Source: Chloroflexi bacterium UBA6077 (GTDB lineage: Bacteria; Chloroflexota; UBA6077). From it: DNA of 64,000 bases. Below the pieces are notes generated by a model. The model saw only the letters and a list, made by a program, of their open reading frames with translations. It did no database searches and had not been told where the DNA came from. Position 1 is the stretch's first letter. Each line of letters opens with the position of its first letter. A program made the translations under genes and the position numbers. This document shows, in pieces, positions 7,633 to 17,800 of this stretch. The DNA lies in contig DIXP01000038.1 in the NCBI GenBank assembly GCA_002436065.1, positions 69,343-133,342 of the forward strand, read 5' to 3'.

Positions 7633-10600
7633 CTACTTAGTTTCTATGATGCCAACTGCCGTTTTCGTTCCGCCGCCGTGTTGGGTGATGCGCGGACGGC
7701 ACTTGATCTTCACGGCACCACGGCTGAAGGAGTCATCGGAAGCCTTGCTCGACCAAACATAGGCTTCTCCGGTGCCAAGACGGCTCATCTTGTCGGAGGT
7801 CAGCTCGCCGAGGGCCGCATTGGCCTTCTGAATGTGTTTGAGCCAGGCCGGGGAGTTGAATTTGTGCATGATGATTTGTGATGAGAGCTCGATCAGCGAG
7901 ACCGGGACCGACGGTGGGTCCTGTGACGCCACCATGATGCTGGTTCCCTTGTGTCGCATCTCGCGAACCACCTCGACCAAGCCAGATACTAGATCGTCGT
8001 TCTCGATGTACTTGTGAGCTTCGTCGAATACTACAAGCTTGTTGAAGGTGATCCCTTGATAGGTGGCCTCGGAGAATATCTGAAGCATGACCACGAACAG
8101 GCCCAGAGCCTCGTCCTTTTCGATGTACTCATCCCGAAGATCGACGATGATCAAACGGCCTGGGTGGATCAGGTCCCGGAGTCGCTGGCTATCATCAATG
8201 TACTCGCTAGCGAATTGCAGGCGTGTCTGGGCCAGCTCTTTGAGGTGATCGGAGAGGCCAGAGTTGTCAATCCCGATGCGAATGCCGTCCAGCGTTAGGT
8301 TGTTGCGCAGGCCGCGCATGATCAGGTTGATCTGTTTCATGTACATGCTCTGGCTCCCAATGGCCCCCATCAGGAACCTCCAGTGTGCGGCCTTGAGTTC
8401 TGACGCCGAAAAGGCAATCGGGCGCACATCGATTTCCGGGTATTCCGCCCTCCTCTCAGAGACCTTGTCAGATGGCGCAAGGATCAGAACATCCTTCAGG
8501 GCCCTGGGAGTGGCTCCGTACCGTTCTCGGAGAATACGGACTTCCTCCTCGCTTGTATTGGGACGAATCATCGAGGTGAACTCGGGAGCATAATCCTGCG
8601 TTGGACTGTAGTGGAAGATGACTGTGGCTAGAGGGCTTGGCAGAACGTTTACGTGGTCGATTGGCATGGAAGCCATCTCGATTACGGTTCCCAGCGTGTA
8701 GCTCTTGCCCCCACCCTGGACACCAAAAAGGCTAATGGTGTGGGTATGATTTAGGTCCAGGGCGACCTTCCTTCCAGAGACTTCTCCTAGCAGGCCATAC
8801 TGCAGCGAATCGCCGTTGACCCCAAGCATGAGATCATGGCCTACGGCTCCCCGCGGGATTGCGGCCACAACTGATTCGGATAGCTCGGGTTCACCAAGCG
8901 ACCGGTCGGAGGTCCCGTCGGGAGACTGGATGCCTGCCGGCTGGTCACCCTTCTCCGCCGCCGAGGGACTGACCGCGTTCTCCTCAGGAACAGCGATCGC
9001 CTCGGAGGTTGTTTGCTCACCCCGGTTAGTGTCCTCAGCCTCAACAGGCTCTGGAGTCACGTCTTCAGCAGCCTCCGGGCGTTGATCGGCAGAGGAATCA
9101 TGGAGGCCGTCTTCCGGAGCCTCATCCAGCGTCCAGGAGGTGGATCTTTCCCTCTTCGGCGCGATAAAGGCCGCCCAGTCGAGCTTAGGCACGCTTGGGA
9201 TGAACTGCTCGCTCAGGGAATGGCTCTCTAGCTCTGCCTCCGTCCCTTCGGTAACGGGCCTGCGGCAGTTCTCGAGAAGCGCACGAATCAGGTCCTTTCC
9301 GACCCGATGGAATTCAATCCCCACCTCTGTTTCTGGTGCCTCGGTTCCGGTCTTCTCAAAGTCAAAGATTAGGGCGCAGCGCCTGAATCGCAGCGAATAC
9401 CCCTGTTCGATGGACTGCAGGAGCGCTCGCGCTTCTTGTGCTGCGGTCTCGTCGAAGATCTGGTAGCGAAGCGATCGTTCCAGGTAGAAGCGAAGCATTT
9501 GTGCCAGCTCACGGCTCTTGAGCAGACGATCAGGCCGATCCGGCTTCTTCAGCGCTGGGTCGAAGTGTCTCTGGAGAATCCGTTCGCTCTGGTTGATCTG
9601 CGCAGAGATCCGCTCCTTGAGCTGATTGAAGGCCGAGAAATCCCCCACCTGGGAGTAGCACTTCACTTCGACCAGATTGCAGGTTACTGTCCGCTCCGCC
9701 AGATCCAGATCGAACAGGGCCAGGTCTGTTCGTTCCAAGCTGATGGCATTGTTGACGTCGTCTGCTTCCCCGGTTGACCTGTAGAGGTACGTGTGAGCAT
9801 CTAGAGGCACGATGATCTGATTGCTCAAGGCCCCCTGGTACTCAAGATACATCCTGGCCAGCGCTAGTCCGAGGGCCTCAGCCTGCTGCGCCGGAGCTGA
9901 GATGAGTTTCAATGCGAGTTGACCAGACAGCGAACGTAGATGCGCAAGGATCTGCATCGATTGTTCGCCATCAGCGGACAGGCCATGACTAAGCAGAACA
10001 GGCTTCAACATGGCATCAAGTTCATCACTGGATCTGGAGGATATGATGAGGTTGTGACTTGCCTGAGAACTTGCTCCGGGTACGTAGTCGATCAAGTAGT
10101 CCGGCCGGTTCTTGCGGCCGCCGTGATCGAAGAACTCGATGCCCATGTTGCGGTCGATAATGAATACCCAGTCGCTGACCTCATGTACCTCATAGATCAG
10201 CTCGCGTCGAGCAACATCCAACCCAAGAGTAACCACTGGCACAGCCTTGAAGGTGACCCCGGAAGCTGCTACGGCCGAGATGGCAAAACAGAGATTTCGG
10301 CTGAGAGAAGAGAGCAGATCGAAAGTTGCTGGCTGAGTGTCGGCATTTGGAGAGCCGCCGATAACCGGGTGCTTGCTCCAATACGTCCCCGATTCATCAT
10401 CGACAAACTCGGTCTCAAAATCCTGGATCAGGCCATAGAGAGGGGCAAGACCTGTGGGCTTCTCGGCGATAGAGAGCTCCTCAGCAGGAAATACATCGAG
10501 CAGGATACTGATGTGGGCAGGATAGTCCTTGGCATTAGTGTGGAATTCAGCCAGGGCATGCTTGGCCAGGTTGAGCTTTGAAAACAGATGGCTCCCTGTT

Positions 10601-13128
10601 GATGTTGCGAATGCATCTGCTGCCTCTTTGATCGTGGCCTCGGGGCGCATCATTGTCTCGAGGGCTTCCCCCAATTGGGGCGAATCTGGGTCTGAGGTGA
10701 ACAGGCGGATGTCATAACGTAGATCCGAATGTTCACGTTTCTGCTGAAGCGCCACCAGAGCCTCAGCGATGACTGAAGCCGAGCCAGGGTTGAAGACATT
10801 CAATGACAGTTGGCGCACGTAAGGATGCTGCGACAAGTAACGCTCTATCTTGTCTGCAATGACCTCTCCCGAGATATCTGAGCCAGCCGAGGCGGGTTCG
10901 GAAAGACCCAGGGCCGAGCATACGTCAGCCATCAACCCCCTGGAGTTCTCTTCCGTTGTCGGGGCATAGAGGCCCCAGAAGGAACTCAGGTTATCAACGG
11001 GAGTGAAGATGCGGCCGTCTTCGACCGGGATCCCCACGGGGAATGCAGATGGCGAGAGGCCATCTAGCAGGGCCGAGCGAACCGAGGAAACATGCTCCTT
11101 GCTGCCGGACTTGATCTTGCCAATCCAGCTCTTGCCAAGCTCTACCCAGTTGGATAGCCACAATGCTCTCAGCGGGTGCGTGGGAGCCACCAGGACTGCC
11201 TCGCGGTGCCGTCCTCTGAAATCGGTCAAGATCACGTGAATTGAGTCAACTGCCAGCACGTTGCGTAGCGATTGAAGATGTTGCTGCCTTTCAGCTCCGG
11301 ATGTCGTCTCGGCCTGACGCATCAGGCCCCGAACCAGATCGAGGTACGACTCGGCGTAGACGAGTATCTCGTTCTCTGCCTCCTGGAAGGAGAGGGCTTG
11401 CATGATCAGCTCGGCGCCGTCTTGCCTTACCACAGAAAAGAACTCCTCGCGCGCGGCCAAGAAGGACTGCATGGCTGCCGTAGACGGAAGCACTAGCCCC
11501 ACTTCCGAGGGGTACTCGGCAGTATCCATATTGATTTGCATTCGCCAGCCCGACGGATGCTTGGGTTCTGCCAGAATTCGCTGCTCGATGGTCTTGAGCA
11601 TTCTCGACAGGGGAATCTGAATGGCGCCCTCACGACCAAACTTCGCCAGCAGGATCTCCTCGCGTGAGCTCCTTCGCGAACGCCCGCTCTCAACCCAGGC
11701 GACACCGGTCAGCACGATCTCGTGCGGGTCTCGCTCGTCTCCGAGGGCTGTAAGCTGAAGCCGGAACCGCGCATGTTCAAGACTCTGTTCAATCGGGATG
11801 GCCCGCTGTGGAGGCTCCTCTTCGAGGTTTCCTGCAGGGAGAACATAGAAAGGCTCGCTCTCATAAGAACGCTTCGCCGTCTCTGAGCTTGACCCTGATT
11901 CTAGAGGAATCGGATCACCGTCAGCGGTCCATGGAAGAACGCGAACGAAATGCCAACCTTCTTCAAATTCGATCTTGTTGAGATTGGCCAGGTTGGTTGT
12001 GCATTGAGAGCGGTTCGGAGTCCAGGCTTTCACTTTTTTGGACTTGCCCACCGGGCCGTCATTCTGCGACACGATCTGAACCGTGAAGTAATCCAAGCCG
12101 TTGACCTTGCTCGGATGTGGGTTGGCCTCGAAGATCACGTTCATCTTCCGACGGTCGTTAGGCACTAGAACCTGCTGGCCAATCAGTCCAGCAAACCGCT
12201 CGTCGGTCGCATGTTCTTGAATGGTGGGAAGGTCAGTTTCCAGGACGGTCAGTTGAACTTTGTCCAGGAAGAGCTCTTCCTGGAATCTCCATTTGTCGAA
12301 AGAGATGCCCCACCAGCTCTTGTCGGTGGCGATAGGTGGCGCCCACGTCTCCGGCTCTTGAACGTCATACTTCTCAAAGAAGGCAGACAAACGGGCCTCG
12401 AGGGGCTTGTCGCTGAGTCCCAGTTCCGCGATTCTGCCACGAACGGATTTGTGCGAGGTCATGAGACTTCGGACACAGCCTAGATTGCGGCGGATCTTGC
12501 CGCCTACCAGCGCAGGGTCTGCGAAGAGTTTGAAATCCGGAATCAGCGTCAACTCGTACAGGCTGGCTCCCAGAGTCTCCCCATCTATGCCGTTTTCGAA
12601 AGCAGTAAGGAGGTACCGAACGCGCGCTACATCATCAGCGAGTAGCCATTCCTCTTCAGACAGAATCCCGAATAGATCGCGGACATGGTTGGTCAGCGTA
12701 GCCGGTACCTGGTCAAGGAGTGAGCTAACCAGTTCCTGATAGACTGCGGTGAACGTGAGTTCCTCAAAGGTGGCAACACCAAAGGAGTCCTCAGCACTGG
12801 TACGTAGCGATGATGGAAGGAAGACCACCAAGGGCTGGCGCAGTTCGCCATTGGCTTCCGGATTACGCATCTCGACCAGTTTCGTTGAGGTCACCCTGTA
12901 GGTGAGCCCTTCCTGATCATGGCCGTCCAAGATGAAGATGTTTCCATCGGGTCGAACGCGGCGAAGTTCCTTGCAGATCGACTCCATGACATCATCACCT
13001 AGATCGGTAACGCGCATGCAGTGGCCCGGTCCCCGACTATTGAGGATTGCCTCTATACGTGGGCAGAGCAAACCAGCAACCGCCGCGTTCAATTTATTCT
13101 GGGATAGAACAGTGAACGCGTTACTCAT
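7633..13128 (-). CDS. mad8: Giant PD-(D/E)XK-HerA ATPase, MAD8-like (DptH-like architecture)
   Basis: The 1,831-residue protein ends in a HerA/VirB4-type ATPase: Walker A GVQGGGKSYT at about residue 1470 and Walker B LVVFDEAHKYI at about 1700, followed by a sensor-like SIMVASQDPP. At about 1130-1160 there is a PD-(D/E)XK-like signature (DLALFDLDL then NLVEVKCY), so a nuclease is likely fused ahead of the motor. A charged linker of low complexity joins the two. The first 1,000 residues have no motif I can name. Size and domain order match MAD8 of the methylation-associated defence system and also resemble DptH, the HerA-type restriction protein of phosphorothioate systems. The start overlaps the stop of the preceding gene by four bases, so it is the last gene of the coupled operon. 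Confidence 0.75.
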   Translation of the reverse strand: MSNAFTVLSQNKLNAAVAGLLCPRIEAILNSRGPGHCMRVTDLGDDVMESICKELRRVRPDGNIFILDGHDQEGLTYRVTSTKLVEMRNPEANGELRQPLVVFLPSSLRTSAEDSFGVATFEELTFTAVYQELVSSLLDQVPATLTNHVRDLFGILSEEEWLLADDVARVRYLLTAFENGIDGETLGASLYELTLIPDFKLFADPALVGGKIRRNLGCVRSLMTSHKSVRGRIAELGLSDKPLEARLSAFFEKYDVQEPETWAPPIATDKSWWGISFDKWRFQEELFLDKVQLTVLETDLPTIQEHATDERFAGLIGQQVLVPNDRRKMNVIFEANPHPSKVNGLDYFTVQIVSQNDGPVGKSKKVKAWTPNRSQCTTNLANLNKIEFEEGWHFVRVLPWTADGDPIPLESGSSSETAKRSYESEPFYVLPAGNLEEEPPQRAIPIEQSLEHARFRLQLTALGDERDPHEIVLTGVAWVESGRSRRSSREEILLAKFGREGAIQIPLSRMLKTIEQRILAEPKHPSGWRMQINMDTAEYPSEVGLVLPSTAAMQSFLAAREEFFSVVRQDGAELIMQALSFQEAENEILVYAESYLDLVRGLMRQAETTSGAERQQHLQSLRNVLAVDSIHVILTDFRGRHREAVLVAPTHPLRALWLSNWVELGKSWIGKIKSGSKEHVSSVRSALLDGLSPSAFPVGIPVEDGRIFTPVDNLSSFWGLYAPTTEENSRGLMADVCSALGLSEPASAGSDISGEVIADKIERYLSQHPYVRQLSLNVFNPGSASVIAEALVALQQKREHSDLRYDIRLFTSDPDSPQLGEALETMMRPEATIKEAADAFATSTGSHLFSKLNLAKHALAEFHTNAKDYPAHISILLDVFPAEELSIAEKPTGLAPLYGLIQDFETEFVDDESGTYWSKHPVIGGSPNADTQPATFDLLSSLSRNLCFAISAVAASGVTFKAVPVVTLGLDVARRELIYEVHEVSDWVFIIDRNMGIEFFDHGGRKNRPDYLIDYVPGASSQASHNLIISSRSSDELDAMLKPVLLSHGLSADGEQSMQILAHLRSLSGQLALKLISAPAQQAEALGLALARMYLEYQGALSNQIIVPLDAHTYLYRSTGEADDVNNAISLERTDLALFDLDLAERTVTCNLVEVKCYSQVGDFSAFNQLKERISAQINQSERILQRHFDPALKKPDRPDRLLKSRELAQMLRFYLERSLRYQIFDETAAQEARALLQSIEQGYSLRFRRCALIFDFEKTGTEAPETEVGIEFHRVGKDLIRALLENCRRPVTEGTEAELESHSLSEQFIPSVPKLDWAAFIAPKRERSTSWTLDEAPEDGLHDSSADQRPEAAEDVTPEPVEAEDTNRGEQTTSEAIAVPEENAVSPSAAEKGDQPAGIQSPDGTSDRSLGEPELSESVVAAIPRGAVGHDLMLGVNGDSLQYGLLGEVSGRKVALDLNHTHTISLFGVQGGGKSYTLGTVIEMASMPIDHVNVLPSPLATVIFHYSPTQDYAPEFTSMIRPNTSEEEVRILRERYGATPRALKDVLILAPSDKVSERRAEYPEIDVRPIAFSASELKAAHWRFLMGAIGSQSMYMKQINLIMRGLRNNLTLDGIRIGIDNSGLSDHLKELAQTRLQFASEYIDDSQRLRDLIHPGRLIIVDLRDEYIEKDEALGLFVVMLQIFSEATYQGITFNKLVVFDEAHKYIENDDLVSGLVEVVREMRHKGTSIMVASQDPPSVPVSLIELSSQIIMHKFNSPAWLKHIQKANAALGELTSDKMSRLGTGEAYVWSSKASDDSFSRGAVKIKCRPRITQHGGGTKTAVGIIETK

Positions 13129-14807
13129 GCGTGCCTCCCGACCTCGTCTGTCCCATTGGTTCTCACTATCGCGTAGCGCGGCGATACCTTCTGAGTAACA
13201 TAGGCGTCCGACAGGTCCTCGTAGAAGCCGATCTCCCTTAGACGGCGCTTGAAGGCCTCCAAGTTGAGGCGGAGCGCCCTGCGGTCCAGGATGCTGCCGT
13301 TGGCCTGGGCATCTTCCAACAGCCGGTCGATGTGGAGACCATAGCGGTTGCGCAGAAAAGTCAGCAGTTCCTCTATTCGCATGTCCCGGGTGATGAAGCG
13401 CCCACCTTCTTGGCTGAGAACTGCGAGTTGTAGGAGTACTTCAAGAAGCTTGCTGCCCAAGACGAAGTGGCGTGGGCTGCCCTTTGCCCTGGACTGTGCG
13501 AGCAGCCCGTTTTCGCTGTTCTTGAGGAGAAGCGCGTCTAGGCACTGGGTGATGTATTGCCGGTGGTACTTGCCTCGATACTCCATAAGAATCTCGATGA
13601 AGGACTCGAAATCCCCGAGCCCCATAGAGGTCACCTCGCGGATCTCAGGATCAACATCCTCGTGACCGACAGTGGATTCCTCGATCAAGCTTGCCAAGCG
13701 GAACTTGAAGTAGGCCTGACGATCTGTGTCGTACTCCGGCCGCAAGAGTGAAACCAAATCACCCACCGAGAACACCCCACCGGCGGGCGTGGCCAGCTTC
13801 CCGGTCTTCTTGCTCATGTAGTCAGCCATCTCGTCGAGCTTCTTCACGATATAGTTGGCCTGCACAAAAGCCGGAATCTGACGGTAGAAGCGGTCAGCGG
13901 ATTTCCGAGCCAGTTCGGCCATGTGCGTGTTCTTGGCGTCACCCATGCCCACGATCAGGGAAACCCGATGCGGACACCCCTCTAGGGTGTTGTCCAGCCC
14001 GGGGTTGACCGGGCATTCCCTGGCGCAGCACCGGTCGTTGCTGGCGCGTTGCTTGACCAGATTGGGGAGGAAATACAGCAGCTTGAGGTGATACAGGGCC
14101 AGATGGAAGGCCATCAGAGTCTTCAGGTACTCGACTAGCACAGATCTGGGGATATGGTGAGCATAGGCTAGCAGCCGCAGAATATCATCTGCCAGGATAT
14201 CCGCCTGGCCAATGCAGAGCGGCTGGAATCGGGCGGGCTCCTTCGAGTCCTTCATGTCCTGGGTCACCTGGTGATCCAAGCGTAGAATCGCCTGGGTTTC
14301 CACGTCCACCGACACGCTCGGATCGTAGCGATCCGTCACCAGATCGATCCCTGGGAAGAAGAACCGCTTCAACGCATCCCGAGCCGCCTGGCCCTTCCCC
14401 TTGCGGGCGTAGAACAGCATCCAGTAGAGCTGTTCCGCCGCACCGTAGTCACGGGAGTGTTTGGCGTTGCGGAATTTGTAGGTGTTGCCGTGCAGTGGAC
14501 GGGGCGCAGCAATGGCCTGGTCGGCCTTGCCACGGTTCACCACATCCATGAGATCGGTTTCGATCCAGCGATAGGCAATCTGGTCGTAGCGGTCGAACCC
14601 CACGAACCATTCCGGATGTTCGAGAAAGTCGGTGAGGAAGTCATCAACCCTCAGATCGCCACCACGGGGCGGGCGCCGACTCGCGTAGCCATCGTACTTC
14701 AGCCGTGGGAAGAGCATGGTCAGCACACGATCCATTTCGATGTGCTTGAAGTCCACGTAGGTGGTCTTAGGAGTGCGGAACTCCTTGTCTCTGCCCTTGA
14801 TACTCAT
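13125..14807 (-). CDS. mad7: Large unknown defence protein, MAD7-like
   Basis: The 560-residue protein has no nuclease or NTPase motif that I can see. It has one Cys cluster at about residues 258-277 (CCARECPVNPGLDNTLEGCP), likely a metal site, and a C-terminal winged-helix-like stretch (MRIEELLTFLRNRYGLHIDR). The identification rests on position: it is translationally coupled (ATGA overlaps) between the kinase/ATPase and HerA genes, exactly where mad7 lies in MADS and dptG in Dpt loci. It probably bridges the two large NTPases, which is an inference from gene order. Confidence 0.65.
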   Translation of the reverse strand: MSIKGRDKEFRTPKTTYVDFKHIEMDRVLTMLFPRLKYDGYASRRPPRGGDLRVDDFLTDFLEHPEWFVGFDRYDQIAYRWIETDLMDVVNRGKADQAIAAPRPLHGNTYKFRNAKHSRDYGAAEQLYWMLFYARKGKGQAARDALKRFFFPGIDLVTDRYDPSVSVDVETQAILRLDHQVTQDMKDSKEPARFQPLCIGQADILADDILRLLAYAHHIPRSVLVEYLKTLMAFHLALYHLKLLYFLPNLVKQRASNDRCCARECPVNPGLDNTLEGCPHRVSLIVGMGDAKNTHMAELARKSADRFYRQIPAFVQANYIVKKLDEMADYMSKKTGKLATPAGGVFSVGDLVSLLRPEYDTDRQAYFKFRLASLIEESTVGHEDVDPEIREVTSMGLGDFESFIEILMEYRGKYHRQYITQCLDALLLKNSENGLLAQSRAKGSPRHFVLGSKLLEVLLQLAVLSQEGGRFITRDMRIEELLTFLRNRYGLHIDRLLEDAQANGSILDRRALRLNLEAFKRRLREIGFYEDLSDAYVTQKVSPRYAIVRTNGTDEVGRHA

Positions 14808-17800
14808 AGTTCAGCTCTCCTGCTTACTTTGTCCATATGCAGGATGCCACCTGTGTCTCTGCGGATCTGAAAGAACTCCAAGCCCCCCTCAGTCAAGAGG
14901 ACCTCCTGATATGGTGCGGAGGAGAGCATGTTCTTGAAGACAGCCAGGCTCAGATAGAAGCCTTCTTCCTCCTCGATGCTGGGTCGGTATCCACTATTGA
15001 GCCTCATCAGCATCTCGTAGATGTCAAGCGTGATGCGCAGGTTCGCCTTGTGGCCATCGCCCGAGTCGTAGAGCATGACCAGAGCCTGCGACAGACATTC
15101 CAGGAATGGATGTGACGCCGACTCCTGCTCCGTTCGCAGGGTGAACTTGTCTCCATCGAAAAGGCGGTAGCTCCGAATAGTGCCTCGCTCAACCCTGCGA
15201 ACCCGTAGTGCCAGATGATAGCCCAGTCGTGAAGGGTCACTCAGGCCTTCCCCCCGGTTGATAGCTGTGAGGATGGCAGCCACGTGATCCGCACCCTTGA
15301 ATCCCGGTTGCTTGATGGCACTGATGAACGGCTCGATGCTTCCGTAAGGCAGCATGTTTCTCCAGCCGTTATCGCGGCGCTCAAAGAAGTGCCGCCGTCG
15401 CAGGGGGGAGAGGTAGGCTCGATGTTTGGCAATGAGGCGGGCACGGTTCTTCGATGAGTAATCCCGTGGAAGGCCACGGAACAGAGATCCGACGAGTACC
15501 TCGTCATAATTCGCGCGATCCTGAAAGTTGAAGCGGCTCATTACCTTGGTCTTGGGACTTAGAAAGCCAAGCTCGCGGTCGAGAGCAGGATTGCTGACCT
15601 GAGCTACATCTATCTCCCGCAACAGCGAGACAAGTCGGTCGTTTGAACCCTCAGTGCCCCCAAGCCAGGAATTGAAGTAGAACCCGTCAAGAATCCGGTT
15701 CTGATTGTCCTCGCCGCCATTCTGATAGAGCTGATGAATGCCGTCGCAGTCGCGGGTTCCCACCAACATGAACGCTAGAGCGGAGCGCAAGTCGCGCATG
15801 GTGATGTGCAGGCAGCCTCGAAGATGCGTGATGGTGTAGAGCATCCTCAGTCGTTCGGTCACTTTGGGACCGGCGGTCTGGTCCTGGAAGGTCTTGGCGT
15901 TGTGGAAGGCGTAGCACCTGCCCTTCAGGTTGCACTTCTCACAGGCCTCCCAGTATTCCTGCTGCGACATCTTGGCGACCAGTCGCTCCAGAATCGAGGC
16001 TTGACCATTCCCAGGCTCTGCAACCACTGAGCGGAGGTTGAGGTTGATCACTGCCACTCCGTCCTCTGACAGGTGACCTGTCAGGCCCTGTTGAACCTGA
16101 CGCGCGAGCAATGGAAACTCGTCCTCATGCTCGAGGAAGAAATCTACCAGGCGCCCCTCATTTATGGCGATCAGGCGAGTCTGATTCGATGGCCAGTTGG
16201 CGCTGCCCGCTCCAGCGAAAGGTCCAAAGAACTTCAGCAAGACGGCATCATTGCGCTCCTCACCCTCGTCCTGACTGCCATCGTAGTTGGTCTGGTAGGT
16301 ATGACCCTTGAGCTGGAAGACTGCCCCATTGGCGCCTCGCTGCATTTGCGCGCCCTTGCTTTCGGCGAAGGCTTCGAACTGCTGGATGAAAGCCGTCTTT
16401 CCGTCACCTGCGTTTCCGGTGATGATTACCAAACGGAATTCACCCTTCAACAGGGCGGGCTTGAGCCTCTCATCCAGATAGGTCGGCACATAGGTGGCTT
16501 TGCCGACCTCATCCAAGCCGCGAGTCCCGGCGTTGGAGACCTGACTTTGGCTGTAGAGCGTCAGAAGATGCGTCACGAAGGGATTGGTGTTAGGTTGAGT
16601 CGGCTCAAAACCGAGTTTGGCCACCGGCTTCGGCCCGACATCGATCTCGCTGGTGGTGAGCACCGAGCGATAGCGTTTTACCTGAGTCAAAGCCGACAGG
16701 AACTCATCGGCGGAGGTGAAACGATCCTTTCGCTCGGGGGAGACCATCTTCACTAACACATCAACCAAGGATGAACTCAGATCCCCACATCCCCTGAACT
16801 GTCTCGGGTCCTTCGGTTGGGTCCTAATCGGCGGCATTGGCTCGTCGAAGGGGTATCGCCCGGTCAGGCATTCATAGAAGGTCAGTCCCAAGGCGTAGAG
16901 GTCCCGGTCGATGCGGTCGGCGGCATCAGGCTCGTTCGAATAGTCATAGTCCGGTGGCAAGTAGCGCCGAGTCCCGCCACCGCCTTGAACCTCATCCCTC
17001 TCGGAGACCGCGACGTTGAAGTCGATGATCCGAACACCCTCATCGGTCCAGAGCAGGTTGGAGGGTTTGACGTCCTGATGGTAGACGCCGTGCTTATGGA
17101 GGTGACCTAGCCCTTCCGCCGACTCGCGCACGATGCGAACCGCGTCATCGAGCGACAGAGCCTCAGCCTCGATCAGATCGGAGACATCCAGGCCTTCCAC
17201 GTACTCAAAGACTATGTAGGGCGTCTGTTTGGCATCAGCCATTCGGTCCGCCCAGATCACCTTCACCACATGCGGGTGGTCCGGCAGATTGGTCAGGGTC
17301 TTGTACTCCCGACGCAGACGCTCATACACGCTGCGGCGATCTTTGGTCACCAGCTTGATCACCCGGACCACATCTCCCAAGGCGTCGAACACCTTGTAGG
17401 CGACGCCAAAACCACCGCTGCCGAGTTTCTTCTGGACGCGGAAGCGATCTGCCAGAATGAAGTCCTGCGGCAGGTTGGTCAAATCGTCTGGAAGCTGTTG
17501 CACTGCCACGGCCAGGCCGTTGATATCGGGAGCTGAATCGTTCTTGGCCTCGGGCAGGATCAGGTCATCGAGCGCCTTCCGGGCAACGGCTGCGCTGGCA
17601 TGTCGCTCCTCCGGGTCGAATTCGCTGAACGCCTGCAGGAACTCATCGATGCCCTCGGGTAGGTCCGGCCTATGCTCCGAGGCCCTAATCGGGAACTTGC
17701 CGTCCGCCTCCATCATCTGATCCACGCTCTCGAACGGCAGCTCGCCGGTCAGCAACTCATAGAAGATGAGGCCGGTGGCATAGAGATCAGTGGCAATGCT